Shown piece by piece: positions 50,591 to 58,381 of a stretch of 64,000 bases of DNA (positions are counted from its first letter, which is position 1; every line of letters begins with the position of its first letter). The stretch lies in assembly GCF_051859565.1 (NCBI RefSeq), contig NZ_JBHYFK010000005.1, forward strand, positions 186,001 through 250,000. Reading direction: 5' to 3'. Under the pieces are notes generated by a model, which had not been told where the DNA came from, searched no databases, and saw only the letters and a program-made list of their open reading frames with translations. The DNA comes from Glycocaulis sp051859565. GTDB lineage: Bacteria > Pseudomonadota > Alphaproteobacteria > Caulobacterales > Maricaulaceae. A program made the position numbers and the translations under genes.

Positions 50591-51708
50591 TGTCCGCGAT
50601 ACTCACGTTTCAGCCGGCTGCCGAGCCGGACCAGCAATTCATAGCCGATAGTGCCCGATGCTCCGGCCACGGGTCCAAGGTCTTCCCCGTAGAACTGCAC
50701 GCGTCTGCTTGCGCGGGCAAGGGCCTCGTGCCCGGTAATGTCCAGCGCCGTGAGATCCATCGACACCATTCCGGCAACCGGAACAGGGTGGCCGCCAAGC
50801 CGGGCTGTGCCGGACTGCCAGGCCGCGCGGGGCAATCCGTCAGCATAGCCGAAACCGGCAATGGCGATCGTGCGCTCGCTCTGCGCAACATAGCGCGCGC
50901 CATAGCCGATGGTTTCGCCCGGCGGCACTGTACGTATCTGCAGTATCGGCGCATCAACGTGCAGCACGGGCCGGAAAGGCTCGGCCCTCTCGCTGGCCGG
51001 ATTGACGCCGTATAGGCCGACGCCGGGACGCACCAGGTCGAAATGATAGTCTGGTCCCAGCAGCACGCCGCCCGTATTGGCAAGGCTGGCAGGAATGCCC
51101 GGGAAGGCTTTCAGGACGTCATGGAAGCGCGCCAGCTGGCGTACATTCATCGGATGATCTGGCAGGTCCGAGCACGCCAGATGGCTCATCACGAGATGCA
51201 GGCCCGCCTTTTGCGCTGCGGGCAGGGCGAGCGCCTCGTTCACGTTAAGCCCCAGCCGGTTCATGCCGGTATCGACATGCAGGGCAAACGCCCCGCCGCC
51301 CTCGTCGTGAAACGCCTGCAGGCTTTCCAGCGATCCGATTACCGGGGTCAGGCCATGGCGCGCATGAAGCTCGTGTGTGCCTGGCTGATAGCCGTTGAGA
51401 ACGTAGATCGTGACAGATGGGCCAAGGGCCCGGTGCACCGCAGCGCCTTCTTCCGGTGTGGCGGTGAAGAAATCGCGGCAGCCCGCATCACGAAGGCAGC
51501 TGGCGATCCGGTCTGCATCCAGCCCGTAGGCATCCGCCTTCACCACCGCAGCGCAGCGCGCGCCCGCAGCCAGCTCTGCCAGCACGGAATAATTATGGCG
51601 CAGAGCCGCCAGATCGATGACGAGGCGCGCCGGTTCTCCGGCGCTAGTCGCGGCTGGAATAGCGTCCTGAGTCTTCAAGGTCGGAGAATTTGGTCCGCTC
51701 AGGGTCAA
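50587..51708 (-). CDS. alr: Alanine racemase
   Basis: The 373-residue PLP enzyme has the PLP-binding Lys in AAVVKADAYGLDADRI and the catalytic Tyr in TIGYGARYVA, near residues 40 and 265. The start is TTG at 51708, which overlaps the 3' end of dnaB by 65 bases. No ATG or GTG lies between the dnaB stop and the first strand (RLVIDLAALRHNY), so an overlapping start is required; a second TTG at 51678 is possible. It makes D-alanine for peptidoglycan. Confidence 0.93.
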   Translation of the reverse strand: MTLSGPNSPTLKTQDAIPAATSAGEPARLVIDLAALRHNYSVLAELAAGARCAAVVKADAYGLDADRIASCLRDAGCRDFFTATPEEGAAVHRALGPSVTIYVLNGYQPGTHELHARHGLTPVIGSLESLQAFHDEGGGAFALHVDTGMNRLGLNVNEALALPAAQKAGLHLVMSHLACSDLPDHPMNVRQLARFHDVLKAFPGIPASLANTGGVLLGPDYHFDLVRPGVGLYGVNPASERAEPFRPVLHVDAPILQIRTVPPGETIGYGARYVAQSERTIAIAGFGYADGLPRAAWQSGTARLGGHPVPVAGMVSMDLTALDITGHEALARASRRVQFYGEDLGPVAGASGTIGYELLVRLGSRLKREYRGQ

Positions 51709-53137
51709 ACGCCACCTTCACCGCGCCAATCGGGCCGTGGCGCTGCTTGCCAATGATCACTTCGGCGAGATTGCGGATCTCGCGCATTTCATCTTCCCAG
51801 CGGAGATGTTCTTCGCTGCCTTCTTTAGGCTCGGCACGCTCAAGATAATAGGCCTCACGGTAGACGAACATCACAACGTCGGCATCCTGCTCGATGGAGC
51901 CGGACTCGCGAAGGTCAGACAGCTGGGGCTTCTTGTCATCGCGCTGCTCGACCTGACGGGAGAGCTGGGAGAGCGCGATCACCGGAATATCAAGCTCCTT
52001 GGCGAGCGATTTGAGCGCCATGGTGATCTCGGAGATTTCCTGCACCCGGCTTTCACTGCGCCGCGACCCGCCTGTAATCAGCTGGAGATAGTCGATAACC
52101 AGAAGGTCGAGACCGACGGTACGTTTCAGCCTGCGCGCGCGCGCTGCCAGCGCGCCAATCGAGATGCCGCCTGTATCATCGATGTAAAGCGGAACCTCTG
52201 AGATTTCGCGCACACCGTCATTGATTTCGCCAAACTGGTTCTGGTCGATGCGGCCCTGCCGGATCAGATAGCCGGGAATGCCGGTATAATCGGCGATCAG
52301 ACGCGTCGCGAGCTGCTCTGAGCTCATCTCCAGCGAGAAGAAGCCGACCACGCCGCCCTTCCCCTTTATGACCCGGCGCTTGCCGTCAGGGCCTTCCTCG
52401 AACTCGGCGGCGCGCGCCACCGCGAATGCGATATTCGTTGCCAGTGCCGTCTTGCCCATGGAAGGGCGGCCCGCAAGGATGATGAGGTCGGAGCGGTGAA
52501 GCCCGCCCAGCTTCTCGTCGAGCGTCTTCAGGCCTGACGCAATCCCTGACAGCTGGCCGCCACGCTTGTAGGCGGCAGCAGCCACTTCCAGCGATTGGGC
52601 CAGTGCAGCAGAGAAGGGCTGGAAGCTCTTCTGTGCGGTGCCTTTTTCGGCCAGGCTGAACAGCTCGCGCTCGGCGTTTTCGATCAGGCTGTTGGCATTG
52701 CCCTGCTCGCTTGTGTCACGGGCCTGCGAAGAGATGGTTTCGCCAATGGCGATAAGCTCGCGGCGCAGGGCCAGCTCGTAGACCAGGCGCGCGTATTCCG
52801 GTGCGCTGACACTGTCAGGCGCCTCACGCATCAGATCGACCAGATAGACCGGGCCGCCCAGCTGTTTCAGGCCGTCATCGTCTGCGAGGCGGTTTTTCAG
52901 CACGACGGCGTCGGCCAGCGCCCCGCTGCCGATCAGTTCACGCGCCTTGGCGTAAAGCCGGCCATGGAACGGATCGTAGAAATGCTCCGGCAGCAGCCAG
53001 TCGGAGACCCGGTTGAATATCTCGTTATCGTAGAGAAGCCCGCCAAGGAATGCCTGCTCCGCCTCGATATTGTGGGGCGGGCTGGTCCCGTCTCCGCCAT
53101 CACTGGCGAAGCTCATGTCTGCGGTTTCTGCGGTCAT
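51644..53137 (-). CDS. dnaB: Replicative DNA helicase DnaB
   Basis: The 497-residue protein has the N-terminal primase-binding helical domain (PPHNIEAEQAFLGGLLYDN) and a RecA-like core with Walker A LAGRPSMGKTALATNIAFAV. VIDYLQLITG follows, and then LSQLSRQVEQRDDKKPQLSD. It unwinds DNA at the replication fork. A start seven codons downstream is also possible. Confidence 0.97.
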   Translation of the reverse strand: MTAETADMSFASDGGDGTSPPHNIEAEQAFLGGLLYDNEIFNRVSDWLLPEHFYDPFHGRLYAKARELIGSGALADAVVLKNRLADDDGLKQLGGPVYLVDLMREAPDSVSAPEYARLVYELALRRELIAIGETISSQARDTSEQGNANSLIENAERELFSLAEKGTAQKSFQPFSAALAQSLEVAAAAYKRGGQLSGIASGLKTLDEKLGGLHRSDLIILAGRPSMGKTALATNIAFAVARAAEFEEGPDGKRRVIKGKGGVVGFFSLEMSSEQLATRLIADYTGIPGYLIRQGRIDQNQFGEINDGVREISEVPLYIDDTGGISIGALAARARRLKRTVGLDLLVIDYLQLITGGSRRSESRVQEISEITMALKSLAKELDIPVIALSQLSRQVEQRDDKKPQLSDLRESGSIEQDADVVMFVYREAYYLERAEPKEGSEEHLRWEDEMREIRNLAEVIIGKQRHGPIGAVKVAFDPERTKFSDLEDSGRYSSRD

Positions 53138-53286
53138 GGTTCTGGTGATAGCGGATAGGGCCGGACTGTGCGAGCGGTGGTGTGGGCTTTTCCCCGGTCA
53201 AACGCCGTTTGTGGAAAACTGCATGCCGATTGAACCGATCACGCATTGCTGCGCACCTTTATCCTGAACGTGTGACAGGAAGCCCG

Positions 53287-53841
53287 ATGCGCAAGCCCGC
53301 CGACTATGCTCTGGATGCCTTTCTGGCTGCCGCTGCGCGGGCCGGGGACAGGGATGCGATGCGCCATCTGGCAACGCGCTGGTATCCGCTGCTCACCGCC
53401 CATGCCTGGCGGCTGACAGGCGATCATGAACTGGCCGCCGACGCGGTGCAGGAGGCGTGGCTGGAGATACTGCGCGGGCTTGGCGGCTTGCGGGACGACT
53501 ATGCCTTCTCGGCCTGGGCCTACCGGATTACCACGCGGCGCTGCGCCCGGCTGATCGCACGGCGCCAGTCAGACAGGCGGCTTGCGCGGGCCGTGGAGGT
53601 TGAGCCGCGTGAGGCAGGCGCAGAGGACACACACGATGAGGGTGATGGCGCGCGGGTAAAACGGGCCATGGCCGATTTGCCGCCCGACCAGCGCGCGGCA
53701 ATGGCGCTGTTTCACCTGCAAGGATTGAGCGTGGCGGAGACCGCCATCGCTCTGGACGTGCCGGCGGGCACGGTGAAGACCCGCCTGATGCATGCGCGGC
53801 GCAAGCTGCGCGACAGTCTCGAAGGAGGCAGGAATGAGTGA
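53287..53841 (+). CDS. ECF-type RNA polymerase sigma factor (copy 2)
   Basis: The ATG at 53287, preceded by GGAAG, gives 184 residues; the open frame to 53182 overlaps the dnaB promoter region. Region 2 (HELAADAVQEAWLEILRG) and region 4 (LSVAETAIALDVPAGTVKTR) are clear. It overlaps the following small membrane-protein gene by eight bases. It parallels the pair at 39323. Confidence 0.9.
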   Translation: MRKPADYALDAFLAAAARAGDRDAMRHLATRWYPLLTAHAWRLTGDHELAADAVQEAWLEILRGLGGLRDDYAFSAWAYRITTRRCARLIARRQSDRRLARAVEVEPREAGAEDTHDEGDGARVKRAMADLPPDQRAAMALFHLQGLSVAETAIALDVPAGTVKTRLMHARRKLRDSLEGGRNE

Positions 53842-54208
53842 TGTGGACCGCCTGATCGAACAGGCTCTGGACGATGAAGACCGCGCCCTTCGTAAGGCGC
53901 TGGGCAAGGAGCCGGGTGTTCTTGGCGGCTTCTGGCCGCTTCTGACCGGGCCGCGCGCGTGGGCCAACTGGGTGATGCTGGTCAGCCAGGGCATCATGTT
54001 TTTTGTCGGCGTCTGGCTGGCCTGGCAGTTCTACCAGGCCGATGATGTGCTGGACGCGCTGCGCTACGGACTTCCGGCTGTGACGCTGTTTGTCATGGCG
54101 ATTGTCATCAAGACCAGCATGACGCCGTATATCAGCGAGAACCGCCTGCTGACCGAAATCCGCAGGCTGGAACTGCGTATCGAGCGGATGCGTTCAGAGC
54201 GCGCCTAG
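53834..54208 (+). CDS. Small membrane protein downstream of ECF sigma factor (DUF6768-like)
   Basis: The 124-residue protein has a conserved acidic N-terminal helix (MSDVDRLIEQALDDEDRALR), two membrane helices near 45-65 and 78-95, and a C-terminal basic coiled coil (LTEIRRLELRIERM). This layout is found beside ECF sigma genes in this group, so a regulatory role is plausible. No zinc motif is present. Confidence 0.72.
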   Translation: MSDVDRLIEQALDDEDRALRKALGKEPGVLGGFWPLLTGPRAWANWVMLVSQGIMFFVGVWLAWQFYQADDVLDALRYGLPAVTLFVMAIVIKTSMTPYISENRLLTEIRRLELRIERMRSERA

Positions 54209-54210
54209 GG

Positions 54211-54684
54211 TTATCCCGCGTGAGTAAGCTGGAGCGTCATGTAGTGATGCTCCAGCGTCACGCCGTGCAGGTTTACCGTTTCGGTGCGCACGAACTGCCA
54301 GCCGCGTTTTGCAAGGAAGCGCCGCGCAAGATGGCTGGCGTGAACGGACAGACCGGCATGGCCGTCCGAGGCCGCGCGCTCCAGTAGCGCGTCATGCAGC
54401 GCGCCAGCCGTACCCCGCCTGCGCTGGCCGGGCCGTACGAACAGCATGTCGAGATGGCCATTGGCCAGCAGGGCGGTAAAGCCCAGAGCGCCGCTATCGC
54501 CGACAGCAACGAGACAGGTCTGATCCTTCAGACGGTCATGCAGGGCGGTCGGGTCAGTGATCCGCGATGCCCATGCTGTCCTCTGCGCGGCCGAATAGAG
54601 CGGCGCACTGCCTTCCAGAACCGCGCTCTGGAAGATCGCCACCAGGTCGTTGGCGTCAGCGCGTGTGTAGTCTCGTATGAGCAT
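54211..54684 (-). CDS. GNAT family N-acetyltransferase
   Basis: The ATG at 54684 follows GGAAGAGG and gives 157 residues; the longer frame to 54756 runs through the rplI terminator. The GNAT core is MLIRDYTRADANDLVAIFQ, then LDMLFVRPGQRRRGTAGALH with the Q-R-R-x-G-x-[GA] acetyl-CoA motif. The substrate is unknown. It lies beyond the rplI terminator, so it needs its own promoter or read-through. Confidence 0.87.
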   Translation of the reverse strand: MLIRDYTRADANDLVAIFQSAVLEGSAPLYSAAQRTAWASRITDPTALHDRLKDQTCLVAVGDSGALGFTALLANGHLDMLFVRPGQRRRGTAGALHDALLERAASDGHAGLSVHASHLARRFLAKRGWQFVRTETVNLHGVTLEHHYMTLQLTHAG

Positions 54685-54704
54685 GGGCCTCTTCCTTCTC
54701 CGCA

Positions 54705-54737
54705 AGAAAAAGGGCGGCCCCTTAAAAGGAGCCGCCC
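54705..54737 (-). terminator. Rho-independent terminator of rpsF-rpsR-rplI
   Basis: On the minus strand GGGCGGCTCC pairs with GGGGCCGCCC through a TTTTAA-type loop (about 12 base pairs including one wobble). TTTTTCTT follows. It lies 37 bases after the rplI stop. Confidence 0.9.
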
Positions 54738-54773
54738 CAAATCTTGCAACAAGCAAGGCGTGATTTGCGAGGA

Positions 54774-55367
54774 CTATTCCTCGTCGCGGTCGCCGCCACG
54801 CTCTTCAGCGCCTTCGGCAGAGGCTTCGGAAAGCTCGGCCGCTTGCGCATCGGCAAGGGCGCGGTCTTCTTCCGCCGCAGAGGCGATGACGTCTTCACCC
54901 TTGGCCTGACGCTCAGCCTCTTCAGGCGTACGCGCCACATTGATGGTGATGTCGACGGTCACTTCCGGGTGCAGGACAACGCGCACAGAGTGCACGCCCA
55001 GCGTCTTGATCGGGGTGTTGAGGTCGACCATCGCGCGGGTCACGGTCAGGCTGTCGCTGGACGCCGCTTCCGCGATGTCACGCGAAGCAACCGATCCATA
55101 GAGCTGGCCGGATTCGGACGCCTGGCGGATCAGCACGAAGCTGGCACCATCCAGGTGCTCACCTTCGGTGCGGGCCGCTGCGGCACGCTCGGCATTGCGC
55201 TTTTCAAGGATTTCGCGCTCACGCTCGAAGCGGGCCATGTTGGCCTCGGTTGCGCGCAGCGCCTTTTGCTGCGGCAGGAGGAAGTTGCGGGCAAAGCCGG
55301 GGCGGACACTGACGACATCGCCAATGGTGCCAAGCTTTTCCACGCGCTCAAGAAGAACAACTTTCAT
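54774..55367 (-). CDS. rplI: 50S ribosomal protein L9
   Basis: The 197-residue protein has the L9 opening MKVVLLERVEKLGTIGDVVS and KPGFARNFLLPQ-like (VRPGFARNFLLPQQKALRAT). The C-terminal domain ends near residue 150. About 45 further residues form an acidic Ala/Glu-rich tail (AEEDRALADAQAAELSEASA) absent from the shorter E. coli protein. It binds 23S rRNA. Last gene of the S6-S18-L9 operon. Confidence 0.97.
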   Translation of the reverse strand: MKVVLLERVEKLGTIGDVVSVRPGFARNFLLPQQKALRATEANMARFEREREILEKRNAERAAAARTEGEHLDGASFVLIRQASESGQLYGSVASRDIAEAASSDSLTVTRAMVDLNTPIKTLGVHSVRVVLHPEVTVDITINVARTPEEAERQAKGEDVIASAAEEDRALADAQAAELSEASAEGAEERGGDRDEE

Positions 55368-55378
55368 GGGTTTCTCTC

Positions 55379-55636
55379 CTAATCGAGCGCGTAGGGCAGA
55401 AGGCCCATATAGCGCGCGCGCTTGATGGCGCGGGCCAGCTCGCGTTGTTTCTTGGCGGAGACCGCCGTGATGCGCGAGGGGACAATCTTGCCGCGTTCGG
55501 ACATGTAGCGCTGGAGCAGCTTCACGTCCTTGTAATCGATGACCGGCGCGCCTTCACCCGAGAACGGGCAGACTTTCCGGCGGCGGGCAAACGGACGGCG
55601 CACAGGCGCGCCGATTGTGGGGATATCGCTAGCCAT
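55379..55636 (-). CDS. rpsR: 30S ribosomal protein S18
   Basis: The 85-residue protein has the S18 core VIDYKDVKLLQRYMSERGKI and RELARAIKRARYMGLLPYAL. It pairs with S6 in the 30S platform. It is 12 bases from rplI and 12 from rpsF. Confidence 0.97.
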   Translation of the reverse strand: MASDIPTIGAPVRRPFARRRKVCPFSGEGAPVIDYKDVKLLQRYMSERGKIVPSRITAVSAKKQRELARAIKRARYMGLLPYALD

Positions 55637-55648
55637 GGATCGTATCTC

Positions 55649-55999
55649 CTACTGGCGGTCGCGGCGCTTGCGCTCTTCGCTCTTGCGAAGAACGGCGGAC
55701 GGCTCTTCGGAGAGCTCTTCCAGGCGCACGGTCATGTAACGGATCACGTCATCGGAATAGCGCTGACGGGAATCGATGGCTTCGAGCACGTCTGCGCCCG
55801 CTTCCATGTCGATCAGGCCGTAATGACCTTTGCGGTTCTTGTGCATGCGGTAGGCCAGGGTGCGAAGACCCCAGTACTCGGTCTTGCCGACCTTGCCGCC
55901 TTTTTCCTCGATGAGGGCTTTGAGCTCCTCAAGGAGGCTTTCCACCTGCGCCGGAGACACGTCCGGGCGGGCAACGAACACGTGTTCGTAGTATGCCAT
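55649..55999 (-). CDS. rpsF: 30S ribosomal protein S6
   Basis: The 116-residue protein has the S6 opening MAYYEHVFVARPDVSPAQVE and the core GLRTLAYRMHKNRKGHYGLI. First gene of the operon; the transcript has a leader of about 130 bases, where S6-S18 autoregulation is known in other bacteria. Confidence 0.97.
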   Translation of the reverse strand: MAYYEHVFVARPDVSPAQVESLLEELKALIEEKGGKVGKTEYWGLRTLAYRMHKNRKGHYGLIDMEAGADVLEAIDSRQRYSDDVIRYMTVRLEELSEEPSAVLRKSEERKRRDRQ

Positions 56000-56138
56000 G
56001 TTTAGTCCCTGTTTTCTGTGGCTGCGGCACGAGGTCTGCCAGGGAAGGCAAAAACCCGCGATGGCTCTGGATGGGCTCGCCCCGACACCATGTCAGGAAC
56101 GGTGATGCCCACCAGACCGCAGCCGGTGAAGGCGAGGG

Positions 56139-56167
56139 GACATACGCTATCAGCGCATAAAGGGCAA
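56139..56167 (-). promoter_or_regulatory. Candidate promoter of the rpsF operon
   Basis: On the minus strand TTGCCC (56167-56162) and TATGTC (56144-56139) are 17 bases apart. The -10 is weak. It would give a leader of about 130 bases before rpsF. Confidence 0.4.
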
Positions 56168-56260
56168 GCGTGAGGGGCGGATCTCAATGGCTGGGGGCCG
56201 CGTCATGGCCCACTGCATCGCCGGGCGTAAGCAATCCGGCCCGGCTGTGTTTTGCAGGCG

Positions 56261-56632
56261 TTAGTTGAGAGACTCAGGCAGGGGAGGTGGGTAGCCAAAA
56301 TCCAAATCTCGCACTTCGCATGAATTATCGTCCCATCGGTCACACCGGATGCGTGCAAGATAAAAGTAGCACGACCCCCGGTGCGGATCGTACTCATAGC
56401 TGACGGATTTCCAAGAAATTGTAATATTTACAGTGGTTTGCGTTTCTTCAATTCGAACGTTGTGATCAAAAATCGACGCGCAATCACTATCAGTCTGATC
56501 TATCAATCTGTTCCATGCGGCTATCGTGTAAAGCGCATGGCTAGCTGGCATCAACGTTTCCTGGGGGAAGTACTGTGCGCTCGATGCTAGGGAAGCCGTT
56601 GCGAATGAAACGGCTGTCAGTTTGGCCAACAT
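56261..56632 (-). CDS. Hypothetical exported protein, lower GC
   Basis: From the ATG at 56632 (GGGGGA five bases upstream) the protein has 123 residues. Its N terminus (MLAKLTAVSFATASLASSAQ) looks like a signal peptide with cleavage near ASS-AQ. Four cysteines (SDCASIF, GSCYFYL, IRCDRWD, NSCEVRD) suggest disulfides in the periplasm. I recognise no family. Codon use is more AT-rich than in neighbours, and the gene lies in an accessory patch. Confidence 0.6.
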   Translation of the reverse strand: MLAKLTAVSFATASLASSAQYFPQETLMPASHALYTIAAWNRLIDQTDSDCASIFDHNVRIEETQTTVNITISWKSVSYEYDPHRGSCYFYLARIRCDRWDDNSCEVRDLDFGYPPPLPESLN

Positions 56633-56643
56633 AATATCCCCCA

Positions 56644-56904
56644 TCAATTTCGCCCCGTCGCGGCAAGCCTCGCAAACAGAGCCTCGCCGTCGATGGTACG
56701 CCCAGCCGCCGCGTCAGCCGCGCCCTCGGCCAGCACCTCCCGTAATGCCTCCCGCTTCATCTGCTGAAGGAGACCATAGTCTTCCTCCGACACCATCACG
56801 GCAACCGCGCGGCCATGCTTCTCGATGCGCACCGGCTCGCGCCTTGCGGTGTCGAGCAGTTCCCCGAAACGGTTCTTGGCGTCGGCGGCGGTGAAGGTGC
56901 GCAT
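56644..56904 (-). CDS. Phd/YefM-type antitoxin, orphan
   Basis: From the ATG at 56904 the protein has 86 residues. It has the family opening MRTFTAADAKNRFGELLDTA, then REPVRIEKHGRAVAVMVSEE. The C-terminal part (EVLAEGAADAAAGRTIDGEA) is short. No Doc or YoeB-type toxin gene follows; the downstream gene encodes an exported protein with no toxin motif. The upstream frame is RHS remnant sequence. It is an orphan antitoxin or one whose toxin was lost. Confidence 0.83.
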   Translation of the reverse strand: MRTFTAADAKNRFGELLDTARREPVRIEKHGRAVAVMVSEEDYGLLQQMKREALREVLAEGAADAAAGRTIDGEALFARLAATGRN

Positions 56905-56920
56905 GGGATGGCTCCGATTG

Positions 56921-56950
56921 GCTGATTGGGCTAATTTAGCTAATTTGGCT
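56921..56950. repeat. Three tandem 9-base repeats upstream of the Phd-type gene
   Basis: GCTGATTGG, GCTAATTTA and GCTAATTTG follow one another, with a fourth GCT. They lie 17-46 bases upstream of the antitoxin start, where an autoregulatory operator is expected. Confidence 0.55.
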
Positions 56951-56989
56951 CGAAGTGGGAAGGGCGTTGATCGGCGGCAGGCCAGATCC

Positions 56990-57205
56990 CCCGTATCTTG
57001 CCCGCAGGGCAAACACGGGGAAAAGGCATAGATGTCGTTGGCCTGTGAGCGGCTGGCGATCGGGCTAGCGGCATTATAGGTAAAGGAAAGGGGGTCTGGT
57101 CGTTGGCGATCCCGCTGAAACCCTGCGTCAGCTCGGTCAGGCGGCTTGACGCATCGTAAGTGAACCCGGTCACCGCGCCATTACCGCGCGTGAGCGAGGT
57201 CTACT
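56990..57205 (-). pseudogene. RHS/YD-repeat protein remnant, frameshifted and truncated
   Basis: Reading leftwards, one frame gives TSLTRGNGAVTGFTYDASSR and then LTELTQGFSGIANDQT, a clear RHS/YD repeat. At the C5 run near 57090 the RHS reading shifts by one base and continues as LSFTYNAASPIASRSQANDI and YAFSPCLPCG in another frame. A stop lies directly upstream of the first segment. Only about 70 residues remain of a protein family that usually has over 1000. Confidence 0.72.
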
Positions 57206-57293
57206 TAGACGTTCATCCCATCAGTTGTTTTCCGCCCTGAATGCCATGCGTATAGGGGCGCTTGTTCAGCACGCGCCCAAAATAAAAATCAGT

Positions 57294-57488
57294 TTAGTAC
57301 CGCCACGGAAAGAAAAATCTGCCGAGAGTGTGTGGAAAAATCAATGCATATCCCGCGATCAACACAAACCAAACAAAAAATGGCCAAATCGGAGGGTTAA
57401 ATAGTATAAATATAGCTATACCAAGTGGTCCATACGCGCCGACCACCGCCAACCAAATTCCGACGATCCACTTATCTCTTACCGACAT
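57294..57488 (-). CDS. Small two-helix membrane protein
   Basis: From the ATG at 57488 the protein has 64 residues: a basic start (MSVRDKWIVG), two hydrophobic stretches (LAVVGAYGPLGIAIFILF and PFFVWFVLIAGYALIF) and a basic end. The open frame reaches 57791, but its first half lacks recognisable structure and overlaps the parD operator. The DNA is lower in GC. Next to the RHS remnant, an immunity-type protein is possible, but only by position. Confidence 0.4.
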   Translation of the reverse strand: MSVRDKWIVGIWLAVVGAYGPLGIAIFILFNPPIWPFFVWFVLIAGYALIFPHTLGRFFFPWRY

Positions 57489-57716
57489 GTCAGCACTATC
57501 GCATGGCTGCGTCCAACGGTTACCTGCGCAGGCACGGGAAATCGACGGATGACCCACGGCCCCTCCTGCGGAAAGACTAGGTGGTCCATCCCCATTATCC
57601 AACTCTAAATTAAGTGAGCCTGTTAGCCGGCTTTTCCAGGTTGAACTATCCGCCAAGGTCGCGGCGAGCGGGGATAATGGCTGGTTGAAGCAGGGCGGGG
57701 CATCCGGCTGGCTCAA

Positions 57717-57735
57717 ATTACCAATTTCTGGTAAT
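57717..57735. promoter_or_regulatory. Operator of parDE
   Basis: ATTACCA-ATTTC-TGGTAAT is a perfect inverted repeat with 7-base arms, 28 bases upstream of the parD start. ParD-type antitoxins bind such palindromes to autoregulate. Confidence 0.7.
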
Positions 57736-57762
57736 CTGCAAACCTCAGACAAGGAGCGCCCG

Positions 57763-58014
57763 ATGAGCCGCAACACCTCCATCGCTCTCAACGACCAGCT
57801 GGCGAGCTATATTGATGAGCAGGTGGCGTCCGGGCGCTACGGCTCGGCGAGCGAGGTCGTGCGGGCTGGTTTGCGTCTTCTGCAAGAGCGTGAGGCGCGG
57901 CTGACAGCGCTGCGCCATGCTCTGGAACAGGGCGAGCAGAGCGGTCCTGCAGAAGCCATAACGCGTGAGCAGTTCGTGGCGGCGATGCGCGCCAAAGCCC
58001 CGGCGCATGGCTGA
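57763..58014 (+). CDS. parD: ParD-type antitoxin (CopG/RHH family)
   Basis: From the ATG at 57763 (AAGGAG eight bases upstream) the protein has 83 residues. It has the ribbon-helix-helix pattern SRNTSIALNDQLASYIDEQV and GRYGSASEVVRAGLRLLQER, typical of ParD. The C-terminal tail (EQGEQSGPAEAITREQFVAA) binds the toxin. It overlaps parE by eight bases. Confidence 0.93.
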   Translation: MSRNTSIALNDQLASYIDEQVASGRYGSASEVVRAGLRLLQEREARLTALRHALEQGEQSGPAEAITREQFVAAMRAKAPAHG

Positions 58015-58297
58015 GTTCCGGCTGCGTCCGGCTGCACGCGCTGATCTTGAAGGCATATGGCGGGACACGGCGGAACGCTGGTCAGTGCAGCAGGCCGAAA
58101 CCTACATCTCGCTTCTGTTTGACGCCTTTGCGGCCCTCGCCGATTTCCCGCTTTCCGGGCAGGATGCCAGCGATATCCGCGAAGGATACCGCCAGCGGTT
58201 ATGCGGCTCGCACGCCATCTTCTACCGGCCTCAAACTTATGGCGTGGAGATCGTGCGCGTGCTGCACAGTCACATGTTGCCCGACGCGCATTTCTAG
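58007..58297 (+). CDS. parE: ParE-type toxin (RelE/ParE family)
   Basis: The 96-residue protein has the ParE fold: FRLRPAARADLEGIWRDTAE, then ALADFPLSGQDASDIREGYR, FYRPQTYGVEIVRVLHSHM. It is expected to inhibit DNA gyrase, as known ParE toxins do. The start lies inside parD, giving coupled translation. Confidence 0.93.
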   Translation: MAEFRLRPAARADLEGIWRDTAERWSVQQAETYISLLFDAFAALADFPLSGQDASDIREGYRQRLCGSHAIFYRPQTYGVEIVRVLHSHMLPDAHF

Positions 58298-58381
58298 CTT
58301 GCCACCCCACGCCCCGGCTTGCCTTCCCTATCCCTGACAGTCTATCCGGGCAGGCAATGAACCATAAGGGAGGACGCCTTC

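Noticed and set aside
56002..56187. 61-residue frame upstream of rpsF on the minus strand
   Set aside because: Overlaps the rpsF leader and candidate promoter, no ribosome site or family pattern.
57489..57791. N-terminal extension of the small membrane protein
   Set aside because: Overlaps the parD operator and parD start; composition lacks structure. Kept only the membrane part.
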